DNA of 64,000 nucleotides from NCBI RefSeq assembly GCF_907164905.1, contig NZ_CAJRAF010000001.1, positions 531,001 through 595,000 of the forward strand, in the 5' to 3' direction. Source of the stretch: Dyadobacter sp. CECT 9275. GTDB taxonomy: Bacteria; Bacteroidota; Bacteroidia; Cytophagales; Spirosomataceae. The translations under genes and the position numbers were made by a program. Below are positions 8,516 to 17,626 of the stretch, piece after piece (position 1 is the first letter of the stretch; every line of letters begins with the position of its first letter). Under the pieces are notes generated by a model that was not told the origin of the DNA, searched no databases, and was given only the letters and a program-made list of their open reading frames with translations.

Positions 8516-11500
8516 ATGAAAGTAAAAAACTACTTATCAGTAAAACATTGCTTTGGGTTCTTGCTGGCGGCGGTCATAAGCCTGGGAGCAAGTGCCGAAA
8601 CCTGGGCTGGCCGTGCAAGGGCCGTCGGACGGGAGCTGGCTCGTGTACCAACCGAAATCCGTGGGAAGGTAACTTCCGATCAGAACGAACCGTTGGTTGG
8701 TGTAAATGTAATTGTCAAAGGAACCTCTATCGGAACTTCCACCGATACGGAGGGAAACTACAAAATCAATGTTGCGGATGGGCAGGGCGTTCTGACTTTT
8801 TCTTTTATAGGTTACCTTTCGCAGGAAGTAAGCATTGGTAATCAGACGGAGATCAATGTGCGGCTGCTGGCAGATACCAAAATTCTGAATGAAGTAGTAG
8901 TAACGGCTTACAGCAGTCAGAAAAAGAAAGACATCACCGGTTCTGTGGCTGTGGTAAATGTGGCCGCAATTACAAAACAACCTACGGGGCTTCTCTCCAA
9001 CCTGTTGCAAGGGCAAGCGGCCGGTGTTACGGTGATCTCTTCCGGCCAGCCCGGTTCAGAACCGCAGATCAGGATCCGGGGTATCAATACATTTGGGAAC
9101 AATACGCCCTTGTACGTGATTGACGGGGTGCCCACGCAGAACAGTACTAACCTCAACCCGAACGACATCGCCTCTATCCAGGTATTAAAAGATGCCGGTG
9201 CAGCCTCCATTTATGGTTCGAGGGCATCCAACGGGGTTATTATTGTGACCACAAAAAGAGGCACCGGAAAGGTATCGGTTCAGTATGATACCTATTACGG
9301 CGTTCAGACTCCCCTGAAAGGGAACGTTTGGGATCTGCTGAGCCCGATGGAGGAAGCTGAATTAAGGTGGATAGGATATAAAAACACGGGGATAACCAAT
9401 ATCAACGACCCGATGTATGGAAATGGCGCTTCGCCTGTACTTCCGGATTATTTGTATCCGGTGGGCAAGATGGAAGGCGATCCGGCGGTGGACCCTTCGA
9501 AATATTATGTAAATCCCAATTTCCATACGGAGGATGACTACAACAAATTTTACCGTATCACGAAAGCCAACAAAACAGGTACTGACTGGTTTCACGAAAT
9601 TTTTAAACCGGCCGTGAATCAGAGCCATAACCTTTCGGTGAGCGGCGGCACAGACAAAGGAAGTTATCTGGTTTCGCTGAACTATCTCAATCAGCAGGGA
9701 ACATTGATGAACACCTATCTGAAACGTTATACGCTCCGTACCAATACGATGTTCAACGTCAGTGATCATATCAGGATCGGGGAAAACCTCACCTACAGCG
9801 TCAGCAGCAATCCTACGGTGAACGATCTGGCGAACGCCAACCCGATATCGCGTACAGCATCACTGGCTCCTATCATTCCGGTGTACGACATCATGGGTAA
9901 TTATGCAGGGATTTACGGAACCGGCTATAACGGAAACAATATTGTGGGTGAACAGCAGAGGAAGGCCAATGACAGGAACTTGGGTAACAGGCTGTTCGGT
10001 AACATGTTTGCGGAGATTGATGTATTCAAAGACTTTACTTTTCGTACAAATTTTGGAGGTGAGATGTATTCGGGTACAGCCCGCTCGTTCGTTTATCCAA
10101 CCTATGAGAACAATGAGAACGTAAAGATCAATTCATTTTCCCAGAGTTCTTCGTCGGGGTATGCCTGGACATGGACCAACACCCTTACCTATCACAAGGT
10201 TTTCCTTGGTAATCACGACATCAAGGTAATGGCTGGTACAGAGGCATATAAATCGATCTACGAAAACCTGGGAGGTACCACAAGAGATTATTTCACATTT
10301 GATCCCAATTACACCACCCTTTCTACCGGCGCAGGTACTCAAACCAATTACAGCGGCAGAAGTATGGAATCCCTCAGTTCGCAGTTTGGGAGGTTTGACT
10401 ATAGTTTTAAAGACAAATACCTGCTGAGTGGTACACTGCGAAGGGATGGCTCTTCAAAATTTGTTACTTATCAGTATGGCTGGTTTCCTTCGGTCAGCGC
10501 AGGATGGAGAATTTCGGAAGAAAGATTCATGAGAGGAATAAAATGGCTCAGCGACCTGAAACTCAGAGGAAGCTGGGGCGTAATGGGTAACCAGCTGAAT
10601 GTGAGTGCTAACAACGGGTACTATACCTTTATTATGGATAAAAGTGCTTCCTACTACGACATAGGACGGACAAACAATTCAAATGTTCCTGGATTTCAGG
10701 TGGGACAAATCGGTAATCCTGAGGCAAAATGGGAACGAAATATCAATGCCAACGTAGGGATTGACGCCACCTTGCTCAACGGTGCCCTGGACATAGCGGT
10801 GGATTACTTCAGGAAGGATATCAAGGATCTGCTATATAACCCGGCTGTTCCCGGAACGCAGGGAGAAGGTACGGTACCCTTCGTAAATATTGCAGGAACC
10901 ACCAACCGGGGTGTTGACTTATCCGTAATGGGGCATAAGACCATTGGCAACAGCCTGAAACTGAATGTGGGCCTCACGTTTACCTCGTACAAGAACAAGG
11001 TAACCAAAGTGACTGACAACACCAACTATTTTTTCTCTTCCAAAACACACAATGGCACCAACTTTATCAGGAATGAAGTGGGGCATCCCATCGGTGCATT
11101 TTATGGATACCAGATCATTGGTTTCTGGAACAGTACGGAAGAACTGGATGCGGCCAATGAAGAGGCAAGAAAAGCCACGGGCAGCCCGGCCACAATTTAT
11201 CAGACAGAGCAGGCTCTGGGCCGGTTCCGTTTCCAGGACTCAAATAAGGACGGTCGCATTACCGCAGACGACCGGGTGTTCCTGGGCAACCCAAATCCGG
11301 ATTTTAACTATGGTATCAACCTGGGACTGGAATACAAAAACTTTGACCTGAGCATGTTTTTCTATGGTGTACAGGGCAATGAGCTGTGGAATCAGAACCT
11401 GTACTGGACTGATTTTAACGCTTCCTATGTGCAGGCAAAAAGTAAAACGGCCTTGTACAACTCCTGGACACCGGAGAGGAAAAATGCCAAAGTCAGTATC

Positions 11501-11797
11501 CAGGAAAACAGACAAACTGCGAGTACCAACGGCTCTCCTACATCCTATTATATTGAAGATGGATCTTATCTGCGGCTGAAAAATATACAGCTGGGATACA
11601 ACGTACCTGCAAATTTGCTGAAGGGAATAAAAGTTACGGGGCTTCGGATTTACGTGCAATCGGCCAATTTGTTTACGCTCACCAAGTTTTCAGGCCTGGA
11701 TCCTGAAATAGGAGGTTCGGCCACCAGTTTTGGAGCTTCCGAAGCATCCTATCCCAACGACAAGCAGTTTTTATTTGGTGCCAAACTAAGTTTCTAA
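8516..11797 (+). CDS. SusC/RagA-family TonB-dependent outer-membrane receptor (first pair)
   Basis: This outer-membrane transporter imports oligosaccharides with its SusD partner, powered by TonB. Order: signal peptide (about 1-30), a carboxypeptidase-D-like regulatory domain (about 46-125, with IRGKVTSDQNEPLVGVNV), the TonB-box region (NEVVVTAYSS), the SusC plug (about 140-245, with IRIRGINTFG and PLYVIDGVP) and a 22-strand type barrel ending in KLSF with a terminal Phe. Length 1093 fits. There is no N-terminal STN domain, so sigma/anti-sigma signalling through it is not suggested. The susD gene starts 13 bases after its stop. The promoter block at 8292-8409 suggests control by the LacI regulator. 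Confidence 0.97.
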   Translation: MKVKNYLSVKHCFGFLLAAVISLGASAETWAGRARAVGRELARVPTEIRGKVTSDQNEPLVGVNVIVKGTSIGTSTDTEGNYKINVADGQGVLTFSFIGYLSQEVSIGNQTEINVRLLADTKILNEVVVTAYSSQKKKDITGSVAVVNVAAITKQPTGLLSNLLQGQAAGVTVISSGQPGSEPQIRIRGINTFGNNTPLYVIDGVPTQNSTNLNPNDIASIQVLKDAGAASIYGSRASNGVIIVTTKRGTGKVSVQYDTYYGVQTPLKGNVWDLLSPMEEAELRWIGYKNTGITNINDPMYGNGASPVLPDYLYPVGKMEGDPAVDPSKYYVNPNFHTEDDYNKFYRITKANKTGTDWFHEIFKPAVNQSHNLSVSGGTDKGSYLVSLNYLNQQGTLMNTYLKRYTLRTNTMFNVSDHIRIGENLTYSVSSNPTVNDLANANPISRTASLAPIIPVYDIMGNYAGIYGTGYNGNNIVGEQQRKANDRNLGNRLFGNMFAEIDVFKDFTFRTNFGGEMYSGTARSFVYPTYENNENVKINSFSQSSSSGYAWTWTNTLTYHKVFLGNHDIKVMAGTEAYKSIYENLGGTTRDYFTFDPNYTTLSTGAGTQTNYSGRSMESLSSQFGRFDYSFKDKYLLSGTLRRDGSSKFVTYQYGWFPSVSAGWRISEERFMRGIKWLSDLKLRGSWGVMGNQLNVSANNGYYTFIMDKSASYYDIGRTNNSNVPGFQVGQIGNPEAKWERNINANVGIDATLLNGALDIAVDYFRKDIKDLLYNPAVPGTQGEGTVPFVNIAGTTNRGVDLSVMGHKTIGNSLKLNVGLTFTSYKNKVTKVTDNTNYFFSSKTHNGTNFIRNEVGHPIGAFYGYQIIGFWNSTEELDAANEEARKATGSPATIYQTEQALGRFRFQDSNKDGRITADDRVFLGNPNPDFNYGINLGLEYKNFDLSMFFYGVQGNELWNQNLYWTDFNASYVQAKSKTALYNSWTPERKNAKVSIQENRQTASTNGSPTSYYIEDGSYLRLKNIQLGYNVPANLLKGIKVTGLRIYVQSANLFTLTKFSGLDPEIGGSATSFGASEASYPNDKQFLFGAKLSF

Positions 11798-11810
11798 GAT
11801 TTTAAAAGAT

Positions 11811-13571
11811 ATGGATATGAAAAGTTTTAGACAAATTCTCATGATCGCGCTGACGGCCGTATTACCGCTTCAGTCATGTAAAGAAAGCTTTCTGGATTAC
11901 ACGCCGCAAGGCGCACTGAGTGAAGAGGTGTTGGCCAATAAAGATGGTCTTAATTCATTGCTGATTGGCGCGTATGCTGCACTGGACGGGCAGGGGAATT
12001 ATGGCCTCAATATTACCGGAGGCACGGCTTGGGCGGTGGGCCCGGATAATTCGATTTACGGAAGCGGATATGGCGGAGAATCCCACGCCAATGCGCTCAG
12101 CGGGAACGTAGAGCCTATTACGGCTTTCATTAATGAAAGATGGAAGGCAAGCTATGCCGGTGTGGCCAGATGTAACGCGGTATTGCGTGTGGCAGAAAAG
12201 GTGACGAACATGACAGCCGAAGAGAAGAAGAATATCATTGGCCAGACCCGTTTCCTGCGGGGCCATTATTATTTTGAGCTGAAAAGAATGTTTAATATGG
12301 TGCCCTGGATTGACGAAACCACCGTCGACTTCAAGCAGCCGAACGACAAGGATATATGGCCTAAAATTGAGGAAGATTTTAAATATGCTGTTGAAAATGT
12401 GGCAGAAACCCAGCCCGACGCAGGCAGGATTAATAAAACGGCAGCCATTGCCTATCTTGCCAAGACCTACCTTTATCAGAAAAAATATCCGGAGGCAAAG
12501 ACAAATTTTGACCTGGTTATTAAAAACGGCGTTACTTCCAAGGGAATAAAGCTCAATCTGAACCCTCAGTTTGAAGATAACCAGCGTCCCGAGAAAGAAC
12601 TCACCAGCCCGGAAGCTTTATTTGCCGTGGATATGTCGGCCAATGTGGGGATAGGTACCATTGCAACGGCTAATCAGGGAAGTATGCTCAACTTCCCGAT
12701 CAACAGCCCCTTTGGCTGCTGCGGAAATTTCCTTCCATCAATTGACCTTGTCAATTCCTTTCGTACAAATCCTGCAACCGGATTACCTTATCTGGATGAC
12801 TATAACAAGCATGAAATAAAGCATGATATTGGGATTTTATCCACGCAGCCCTTCACCAAAGACGAAGGTACGATTGACCCCCGGCTGGACTGGACCGCAG
12901 GCCGCAGAGGTATTCCGTTTAAAGACTGGGGCCTGATGCCTGGAAATACCTGGATCCGTAATTCAGTGGCTACAGGGCCTTATGTAAATTTGAAAAACAT
13001 CTACTGGAACGCTACCAAAAATCTGTATTACGACGGAACGGCCTGGGCACCGGGTTCGGCCATTAATTACAATGTGATCAGTTTTGCGGATGTACTGCTC
13101 ATGGCGGCCGAGGCTGAGGCGCAAACGGGAAATCTGGATGTGGCACAGACGTATGTTAACCGCGTGAGAGCCAGAGCTGCTAACCCTCAGGGGTTTGTAT
13201 ATAAGTATAAGGACGATGCAACACCACTGGCCGGTTTTTCCACCACCCCTGCTGCCAATTATCTGATTTCACTTTATCCGGAAGGCAGCTTCCAGGCTGG
13301 CGGCAAGGAATTTTCTCTTAAAGCGATCTATTTTGAACGTAAACTGGAGTTAGCCATGCAGGGCCACCGCTTTTTTGACCTTGTGCGCTGGGGTCTGGCC
13401 GACAGCTTCCTGAATGCTTATTATACCTATGAAATCACCAAGGTGACGGAGGTGACAGGTTTGAAATTCACTCCTAATAAAAATGAGTATTACCCTATTC
13501 CTCAAACCCAGATTGATATCAGTACAGTGGATGGCAGGCCTACACTGAAACAAAATCCCGGATATCAATAA
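11811..13571 (+). CDS. SusD/RagB-family nutrient-binding lipoprotein (first pair)
   Basis: This outer-membrane lipoprotein acts as the lid of the SusC transporter at 8516. The lipobox ends at Cys23 (LPLQSC), followed by the SusD signature SFLDYTPQGALSEE. TPR-like helices occupy the N-terminal half (KNIIGQTRFLRGHYYFELKR), and the C-terminal part carries ISFADVLLMAAEAEAQTG and RKLELAMQGHRFFDLVRWG, typical of the family. It ends TLKQNPGYQ, the usual SusD tail. Its start lies 13 bases after susC, so they are cotranscribed. Ligand is unknown; the neighbouring GH35-like gene suggests a galactoside. Confidence 0.97.
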   Translation: MDMKSFRQILMIALTAVLPLQSCKESFLDYTPQGALSEEVLANKDGLNSLLIGAYAALDGQGNYGLNITGGTAWAVGPDNSIYGSGYGGESHANALSGNVEPITAFINERWKASYAGVARCNAVLRVAEKVTNMTAEEKKNIIGQTRFLRGHYYFELKRMFNMVPWIDETTVDFKQPNDKDIWPKIEEDFKYAVENVAETQPDAGRINKTAAIAYLAKTYLYQKKYPEAKTNFDLVIKNGVTSKGIKLNLNPQFEDNQRPEKELTSPEALFAVDMSANVGIGTIATANQGSMLNFPINSPFGCCGNFLPSIDLVNSFRTNPATGLPYLDDYNKHEIKHDIGILSTQPFTKDEGTIDPRLDWTAGRRGIPFKDWGLMPGNTWIRNSVATGPYVNLKNIYWNATKNLYYDGTAWAPGSAINYNVISFADVLLMAAEAEAQTGNLDVAQTYVNRVRARAANPQGFVYKYKDDATPLAGFSTTPAANYLISLYPEGSFQAGGKEFSLKAIYFERKLELAMQGHRFFDLVRWGLADSFLNAYYTYEITKVTEVTGLKFTPNKNEYYPIPQTQIDISTVDGRPTLKQNPGYQ

Positions 13572-13586
13572 TTTACCACAATGAAA

Positions 13587-13621
13587 CAAAGCTGCCTGAG
13601 TAATAACTACAGGCGGCTTTG
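13587..13621. terminator. Bidirectional hairpin between convergent susD and GH144-like genes
   Basis: An approximately 12-bp stem (CAAAGCTGCCTG paired with CAGGCGGCTTTG, one G-T pair) with an 11-base loop sits in the 76-base gap between two convergent genes. The T tract is short, so termination strength is uncertain. Confidence 0.6.
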
Positions 13622-13647
13622 CCATTTGGTAACGCGGAAATTGCAGG

Positions 13648-15018
13648 TTATTTTACTGCCGGGCTTACAAATCCGAGGGTCCTCAGACCTCTCTGAATAT
13701 CCGGGTCCTGCATGAAAAGTTTCCACAGCAACCCCGTCCTATAATTCTCAATCATCACAATAATAGGCCCCTGGTCTATGGCCAGGTGCGATTTGGCGTA
13801 CCAGTTCTGAGATTCGTTGAAGGCGTCGGTGAAGCCGTATTCGCTCCATATCTTGTCGCCCAGATCATCGTAAAAATGCCGGAGTGCCTTCATGGACTTG
13901 TCTGGCGCATAGGGGAATGAAGAGAGAGCTGCGGTTGGTGATATGGTACCCAGGTCATTCTCCGGCGAATGCGCATTATATCCGTTGTAGGTATCACTGG
14001 CTGTGAGCCCCCAGGAGTTTTCGCCATATCCCTTAAAATGATGCGGATTAAGTACACAATGCTGGTAGTTGATCAGGGTATGGTTCACATTTTGCTGCCA
14101 GTAGTCGGCATACTGGTCTTTCAGATTTCGGGGATCCAGTCCAAGAAAGGAATAATGTGCAAAGAAAAGGGGGCCGCCATAAGGAAACCCGAGTTGCAGC
14201 GGTATACCATAATACTGGTTCCCATTCCTAAAGTGATCACTTTGTGGCCAGCACTTCTGATAAACCAATGCGCTGATGGGATACCGGGGAGAGGAGGCCG
14301 CAAGGATATAGGTGATCAGGGTTTCATTATAGCCCCGTAATTCAAAGTTCATAGCCCATCCATTGTTGGGGCTCCAGTGCCAGTACAGCTGGTTAGGATT
14401 TCCACGGGTATACCAGTCCCATTCAATTTCATTGTAAAGCCAGGATATACGGTTTCGGAGATCATTTTCAATCGGGTTATCCTTATTGAAATATTGCCGT
14501 GCGCATAAAAGTCCCTGAAACAGGAAGGCAGTTTCAACCAGATCTCCGCCGTCGTCTTTTCGGCTGAAGGGAATGGTTTTGCCCGTAGCACCATTGAGCC
14601 AGTGCGGAAAGGCACCGTGGAAGTTATCTGCTTTTGATAAAAACTTCACCATTTTCAGGAGCCTTTTAGATACAGAATCCCGCGGATACCACTTCCTTTC
14701 CGATGCTACAATCATGGCCATGACCCCAAAGCCCGTTCCTCCGGTTGTTACTACTTCGCTGCCATAGTCGTAGGCCTCATTGCTTCTTTCCCTTGACAAA
14801 CCGCTGATCGGATGGCCAAAATCCCAGAAGTACCGGAAGGTTTGTCGCTGGACGAGCTCCAGCAGTGCGGTGTCTGATAAATTTTTAGGACGTGCGGCCG
14901 GATTGAAAACGGCCGGATCTGGTGCACGGTTTTTTTTCTTTTGCGCCTGAACCGCATATGAAAGCAGCATAAGGCAAACCAGAGGTAATATCTCTTTAAA
15001 ACTTTTCATGGGTATCAT
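13648..15018 (-). CDS. Glucoamylase-family protein, GH144-like (putative beta-1,2-glucanase)
   Basis: An exported enzyme with a signal peptide ending AVQAQ. The (alpha/alpha)6 catalytic domain of the Glycoamylase type (PF10091) is seen from FRYFWDFGHPISGLSRERS (about residues 61-79) through WLNGATGKTIPFS, DDGGDLVETAFLFQGL (about 156-171, acidic cluster), LYWHWSPNNGWAMN and SWGLTASDTYNGY. This domain family includes CAZy GH144 endo-beta-1,2-glucanases, so that activity is the best guess; starch is unlikely despite the name. The start is an ATG at 15018, or at 15009. It is the last gene of a minus-strand operon and closely paralogous to the next gene. Exact linkage specificity is inferred. Confidence 0.85.
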   Translation of the reverse strand: MIPMKSFKEILPLVCLMLLSYAVQAQKKKNRAPDPAVFNPAARPKNLSDTALLELVQRQTFRYFWDFGHPISGLSRERSNEAYDYGSEVVTTGGTGFGVMAMIVASERKWYPRDSVSKRLLKMVKFLSKADNFHGAFPHWLNGATGKTIPFSRKDDGGDLVETAFLFQGLLCARQYFNKDNPIENDLRNRISWLYNEIEWDWYTRGNPNQLYWHWSPNNGWAMNFELRGYNETLITYILAASSPRYPISALVYQKCWPQSDHFRNGNQYYGIPLQLGFPYGGPLFFAHYSFLGLDPRNLKDQYADYWQQNVNHTLINYQHCVLNPHHFKGYGENSWGLTASDTYNGYNAHSPENDLGTISPTAALSSFPYAPDKSMKALRHFYDDLGDKIWSEYGFTDAFNESQNWYAKSHLAIDQGPIIVMIENYRTGLLWKLFMQDPDIQRGLRTLGFVSPAVK

Positions 15019-15091
15019 CAAGGGAAATATGTTGTCATTTATTTCCGGTTATTTTTTTACCGGACTTTTTGTTGAATTATACGAATGGTTT

Positions 15092-16756
15092 TTACAGATC
15101 AGCAGTACTGAAACCAAGTGTCTGCAACCCCGTTTTGACTTCCGGATTGCTCATGAACAAATTCCAGACGAGTACGCTCCGGTGGTTTTCAATCATTATA
15201 ATAACGGGCCCCTGATCAATGGCCAGATAGGAGCCGGCAAACCAGAGCTGATCCAGAGAAAACGCATCCCGGAACCCATAATCGCTCCAAATTTTGTCAC
15301 CCAGTTTGTAATAAAAGAACTTGAGCGCCTTCATGGACTCATCAGGTGTGTATGGAAATGAGGAAAGGGCAGCCGTGGGTGAAATCACTCCTTTGTCGTT
15401 GGTGGGCGAACTGGCACCGTAACCACCCGGAATGTCGCTGGCGGTGAGTCCCCAATTCTGGTCGCTGTAACCATAATAGGATTTTGGATTGGCCCTGCAA
15501 TAGTTATAATTGACCAAAGTGTGATTTTTGTTTTGGGTAAAATAATGGGTATACCTATCGGTAAGGTTCGTTGGATTTAATCCAAGAAAAGAATAGTGGG
15601 CGAAAAACAAAGGACCGCCATAATCCTCCCCCAGGGGTAACTTTATTCCATAAAACTCCTTGCCGTTGACAAAACCTCCGTTGGCTGTCCAGCCTTGCTC
15701 ATAAACTATTCTTGTAATGGGATGCGTAGGAGAAGAAGCCGCCAGGACATACGTGATCAGGCATTCGTTCCAGCCCTTTATCTGGTGGTTCATCTCCCAG
15801 TTATAGTCGGGGCTCCAGTGCCAGTATAGTACATTTTCGTTGTTTTTCCGGAACCAGTCCCATTCCACTGCGGTCCATATTGTATTAATGTCTTTTCTCA
15901 ATGCAGTTTCGGCAGCGGAGGTTGCATCAAAATATTGACGTGCAGTAAGTAATCCCTGAACAAGATAGGAAGTTTCTACCAGGTCAGCTCCATTGTCTTT
16001 TGTGCTGAAGGGAACTGTTTTTCCCGTTGCCCCATTCAACCAGTGAGGGAAAGCACCATGGAACGTATCCGTTTTGTCTTTCAGAAAACCTACGATCTTC
16101 TGCATTCTTTCAAGGCCTTGTTCTCTTGTGATGAATTTCCTCTCAATCGCTACCGGTATGGTCATGATCCAAAATCCGCTACCTCCTGAGGTAACAATAT
16201 CCCCTGAGGTGTTTCTTTCACGGGCGAGGCCGCTTACCGGATGTGCAAAATCCCAGAAGTATCGGAAGGTTTGTTTTTGAATCAGGTCCAATAAGGCATC
16301 ATCTGAAATGCGGGGGAATTTATCAGCAGAATCAAGGGTGGTGGTCAGTTTCACCGACACTTCACTCAGTAGTGCGCCGTTGGTTTTTGACTTTAATGCT
16401 TTTGAAACCAGAATCTGATAGGAGGTAAGGTACCTTAAATTACTTGCCGGGCTCAAAATGATGGTACTGTCTCCATTTTCAAGTAAGGTGGTATATGGTA
16501 CCACTTCTCCCGATTCTGACTGGAAAAGGATTGCGTTTGCAAACGAGGAAGTATTCAGCGGCCCTGAAAAATTGAACCGGAGATACGGTTTTATCTGAAC
16601 GCCGCGATAGTTAAATCCACCAGAGGCTCCATCAACTTTCAGGCTGTTAAATTCAAACGAAGCTGAGACAACCCTTGCGGGTGGTTCGGGATCTCCCTCC
16701 TGTCTGCAGGAAACTCCGAACCATACCATGAAGCAGAAAAAGTATCTGAAGGACAT
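15092..16756 (-). CDS. Glucoamylase-family lipoprotein with N-terminal Ig-like domain, GH144-like
   Basis: A surface or periplasmic lipoprotein: the lipobox ends at Cys17 (FGVSC). Residues about 30-145 form an SbsA-type Ig-like domain (YLRFNFSGPLNTSSF, NLRYLTSYQILVSKALK). The catalytic domain from about residue 155 repeats all the motifs of its neighbour: FRYFWDFAHPVSGLARER, WLNGATGKTVPFS, DNGADLVETSYLVQGL, LYWHWSPDYNWEMN and NWGLTASDIPGGYG. The two differ at the acidic motif (DDGGD versus DNGAD). It overlaps the LamG gene by one base (TAATG), so the genes are translationally coupled. Lipid anchoring here and its absence in the neighbour suggests surface cleavage here and periplasmic trimming there, an inference. 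Confidence 0.87.
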   Translation of the reverse strand: MSFRYFFCFMVWFGVSCRQEGDPEPPARVVSASFEFNSLKVDGASGGFNYRGVQIKPYLRFNFSGPLNTSSFANAILFQSESGEVVPYTTLLENGDSTIILSPASNLRYLTSYQILVSKALKSKTNGALLSEVSVKLTTTLDSADKFPRISDDALLDLIQKQTFRYFWDFAHPVSGLARERNTSGDIVTSGGSGFWIMTIPVAIERKFITREQGLERMQKIVGFLKDKTDTFHGAFPHWLNGATGKTVPFSTKDNGADLVETSYLVQGLLTARQYFDATSAAETALRKDINTIWTAVEWDWFRKNNENVLYWHWSPDYNWEMNHQIKGWNECLITYVLAASSPTHPITRIVYEQGWTANGGFVNGKEFYGIKLPLGEDYGGPLFFAHYSFLGLNPTNLTDRYTHYFTQNKNHTLVNYNYCRANPKSYYGYSDQNWGLTASDIPGGYGASSPTNDKGVISPTAALSSFPYTPDESMKALKFFYYKLGDKIWSDYGFRDAFSLDQLWFAGSYLAIDQGPVIIMIENHRSVLVWNLFMSNPEVKTGLQTLGFSTADL

Positions 16757-17598
16757 TATTTTCCTCTTGATTCCAGTTTCACCAATGCATCTATTTCCGC
16801 GTCCTTTAACGCAACATTGTAAATCCTTACCTCATCAAGATAACCTGTTAGGTAACTGGCCCAGGACTGCGGTTCTGATTCGGTGGTCAGGCTGGGTTTT
16901 GTCTGAAACTGATTGGCGCCGAACACCAGCGGGCCGGGGTTTTTCCATTTAAGATTGCCGAATTTGGCAACAGTAGTGGTATTCACCTTAGACCCGTTAA
17001 TATAAATACTGAAGGTGGACGAGGTACCATCATACGATAAAGCGATGTGGTTCCACGAGTTGTAGAGGTTCACGATCCCATCTTTGGAAACCCAGGTATC
17101 AAGGCTGTCGTTTTGGATGTGGGCTTTGAAAATTCCGTCTGTTGTTGTACCTCCGTTTTCAAAAAAGGTCTCAAGGTTACCCCAGAAGCCATCCTTCCTT
17201 GAAAGCGTAACCAGGCCTATGATCCCACCTGCAGCAGTTGTGGACTGGCTGTTCACCCAATATCCCAGGGTAAAGCTCCGGAGGCCCAGTATGGCGGTAG
17301 TAGGATTGAAAAGGACATATCCGTTTTTAGTACCTTTCATTGCCTGGCCTTTCAGGCCGTTACCGAAGGATGTTCCGGTGTTTACACCAGCGGTTTTGGA
17401 AATTGCATCGACATAATCTCCGTCAAACGGCCAATAGGCAATCAGATTAGAACCCGCTATTTCGCTTGCACTTGTAAAACCCCCAATGGAAACACTGGGT
17501 GCATAACTTTCGGGGTCAAACTTCTGGTAGCAAGCCGTCAGCGTTGTGGCAAGCAGAACAACGGAAGCTAATATCAGTTTGGAATTTATAGTTTTCAT
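16756..17598 (-). CDS. LamG-domain lipoprotein (putative glycan-binding protein)
   Basis: A 280-residue lipoprotein with the lipobox Cys at 23 (TLTAC). The concanavalin-like LamG fold runs from about residue 55 (LIAYWPFDGDYVDA) to the C-terminus, with the typical blocks FTLGYWVNS, WNHIALSYDGTSSTFSIYING and YLDEVRIYNVALKDAEI. I start it at the ATG at 17598 because the 19 extra residues from 17655 precede a perfect signal sequence and overlap the susD end. It holds the surface glycan-binding position of a Sus-type operon (after susD, before the hydrolases). Binding of the same glycan is inferred; no enzymatic residues are evident. Confidence 0.85.
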   Translation of the reverse strand: MKTINSKLILASVVLLATTLTACYQKFDPESYAPSVSIGGFTSASEIAGSNLIAYWPFDGDYVDAISKTAGVNTGTSFGNGLKGQAMKGTKNGYVLFNPTTAILGLRSFTLGYWVNSQSTTAAGGIIGLVTLSRKDGFWGNLETFFENGGTTTDGIFKAHIQNDSLDTWVSKDGIVNLYNSWNHIALSYDGTSSTFSIYINGSKVNTTTVAKFGNLKWKNPGPLVFGANQFQTKPSLTTESEPQSWASYLTGYLDEVRIYNVALKDAEIDALVKLESRGK

Positions 17599-17626
17599 GA
17601 ATAAATGCTTAGTAAGTGATGATGAA

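Noticed and set aside
13648..16756. Starch (glucoamylase) degradation as the role of the two hydrolases
   Set aside because: The name comes from the Pfam domain title. No GH13, GH31 or GH97 enzyme is nearby and the domain is that of GH144-type enzymes, so a starch role is not supported.
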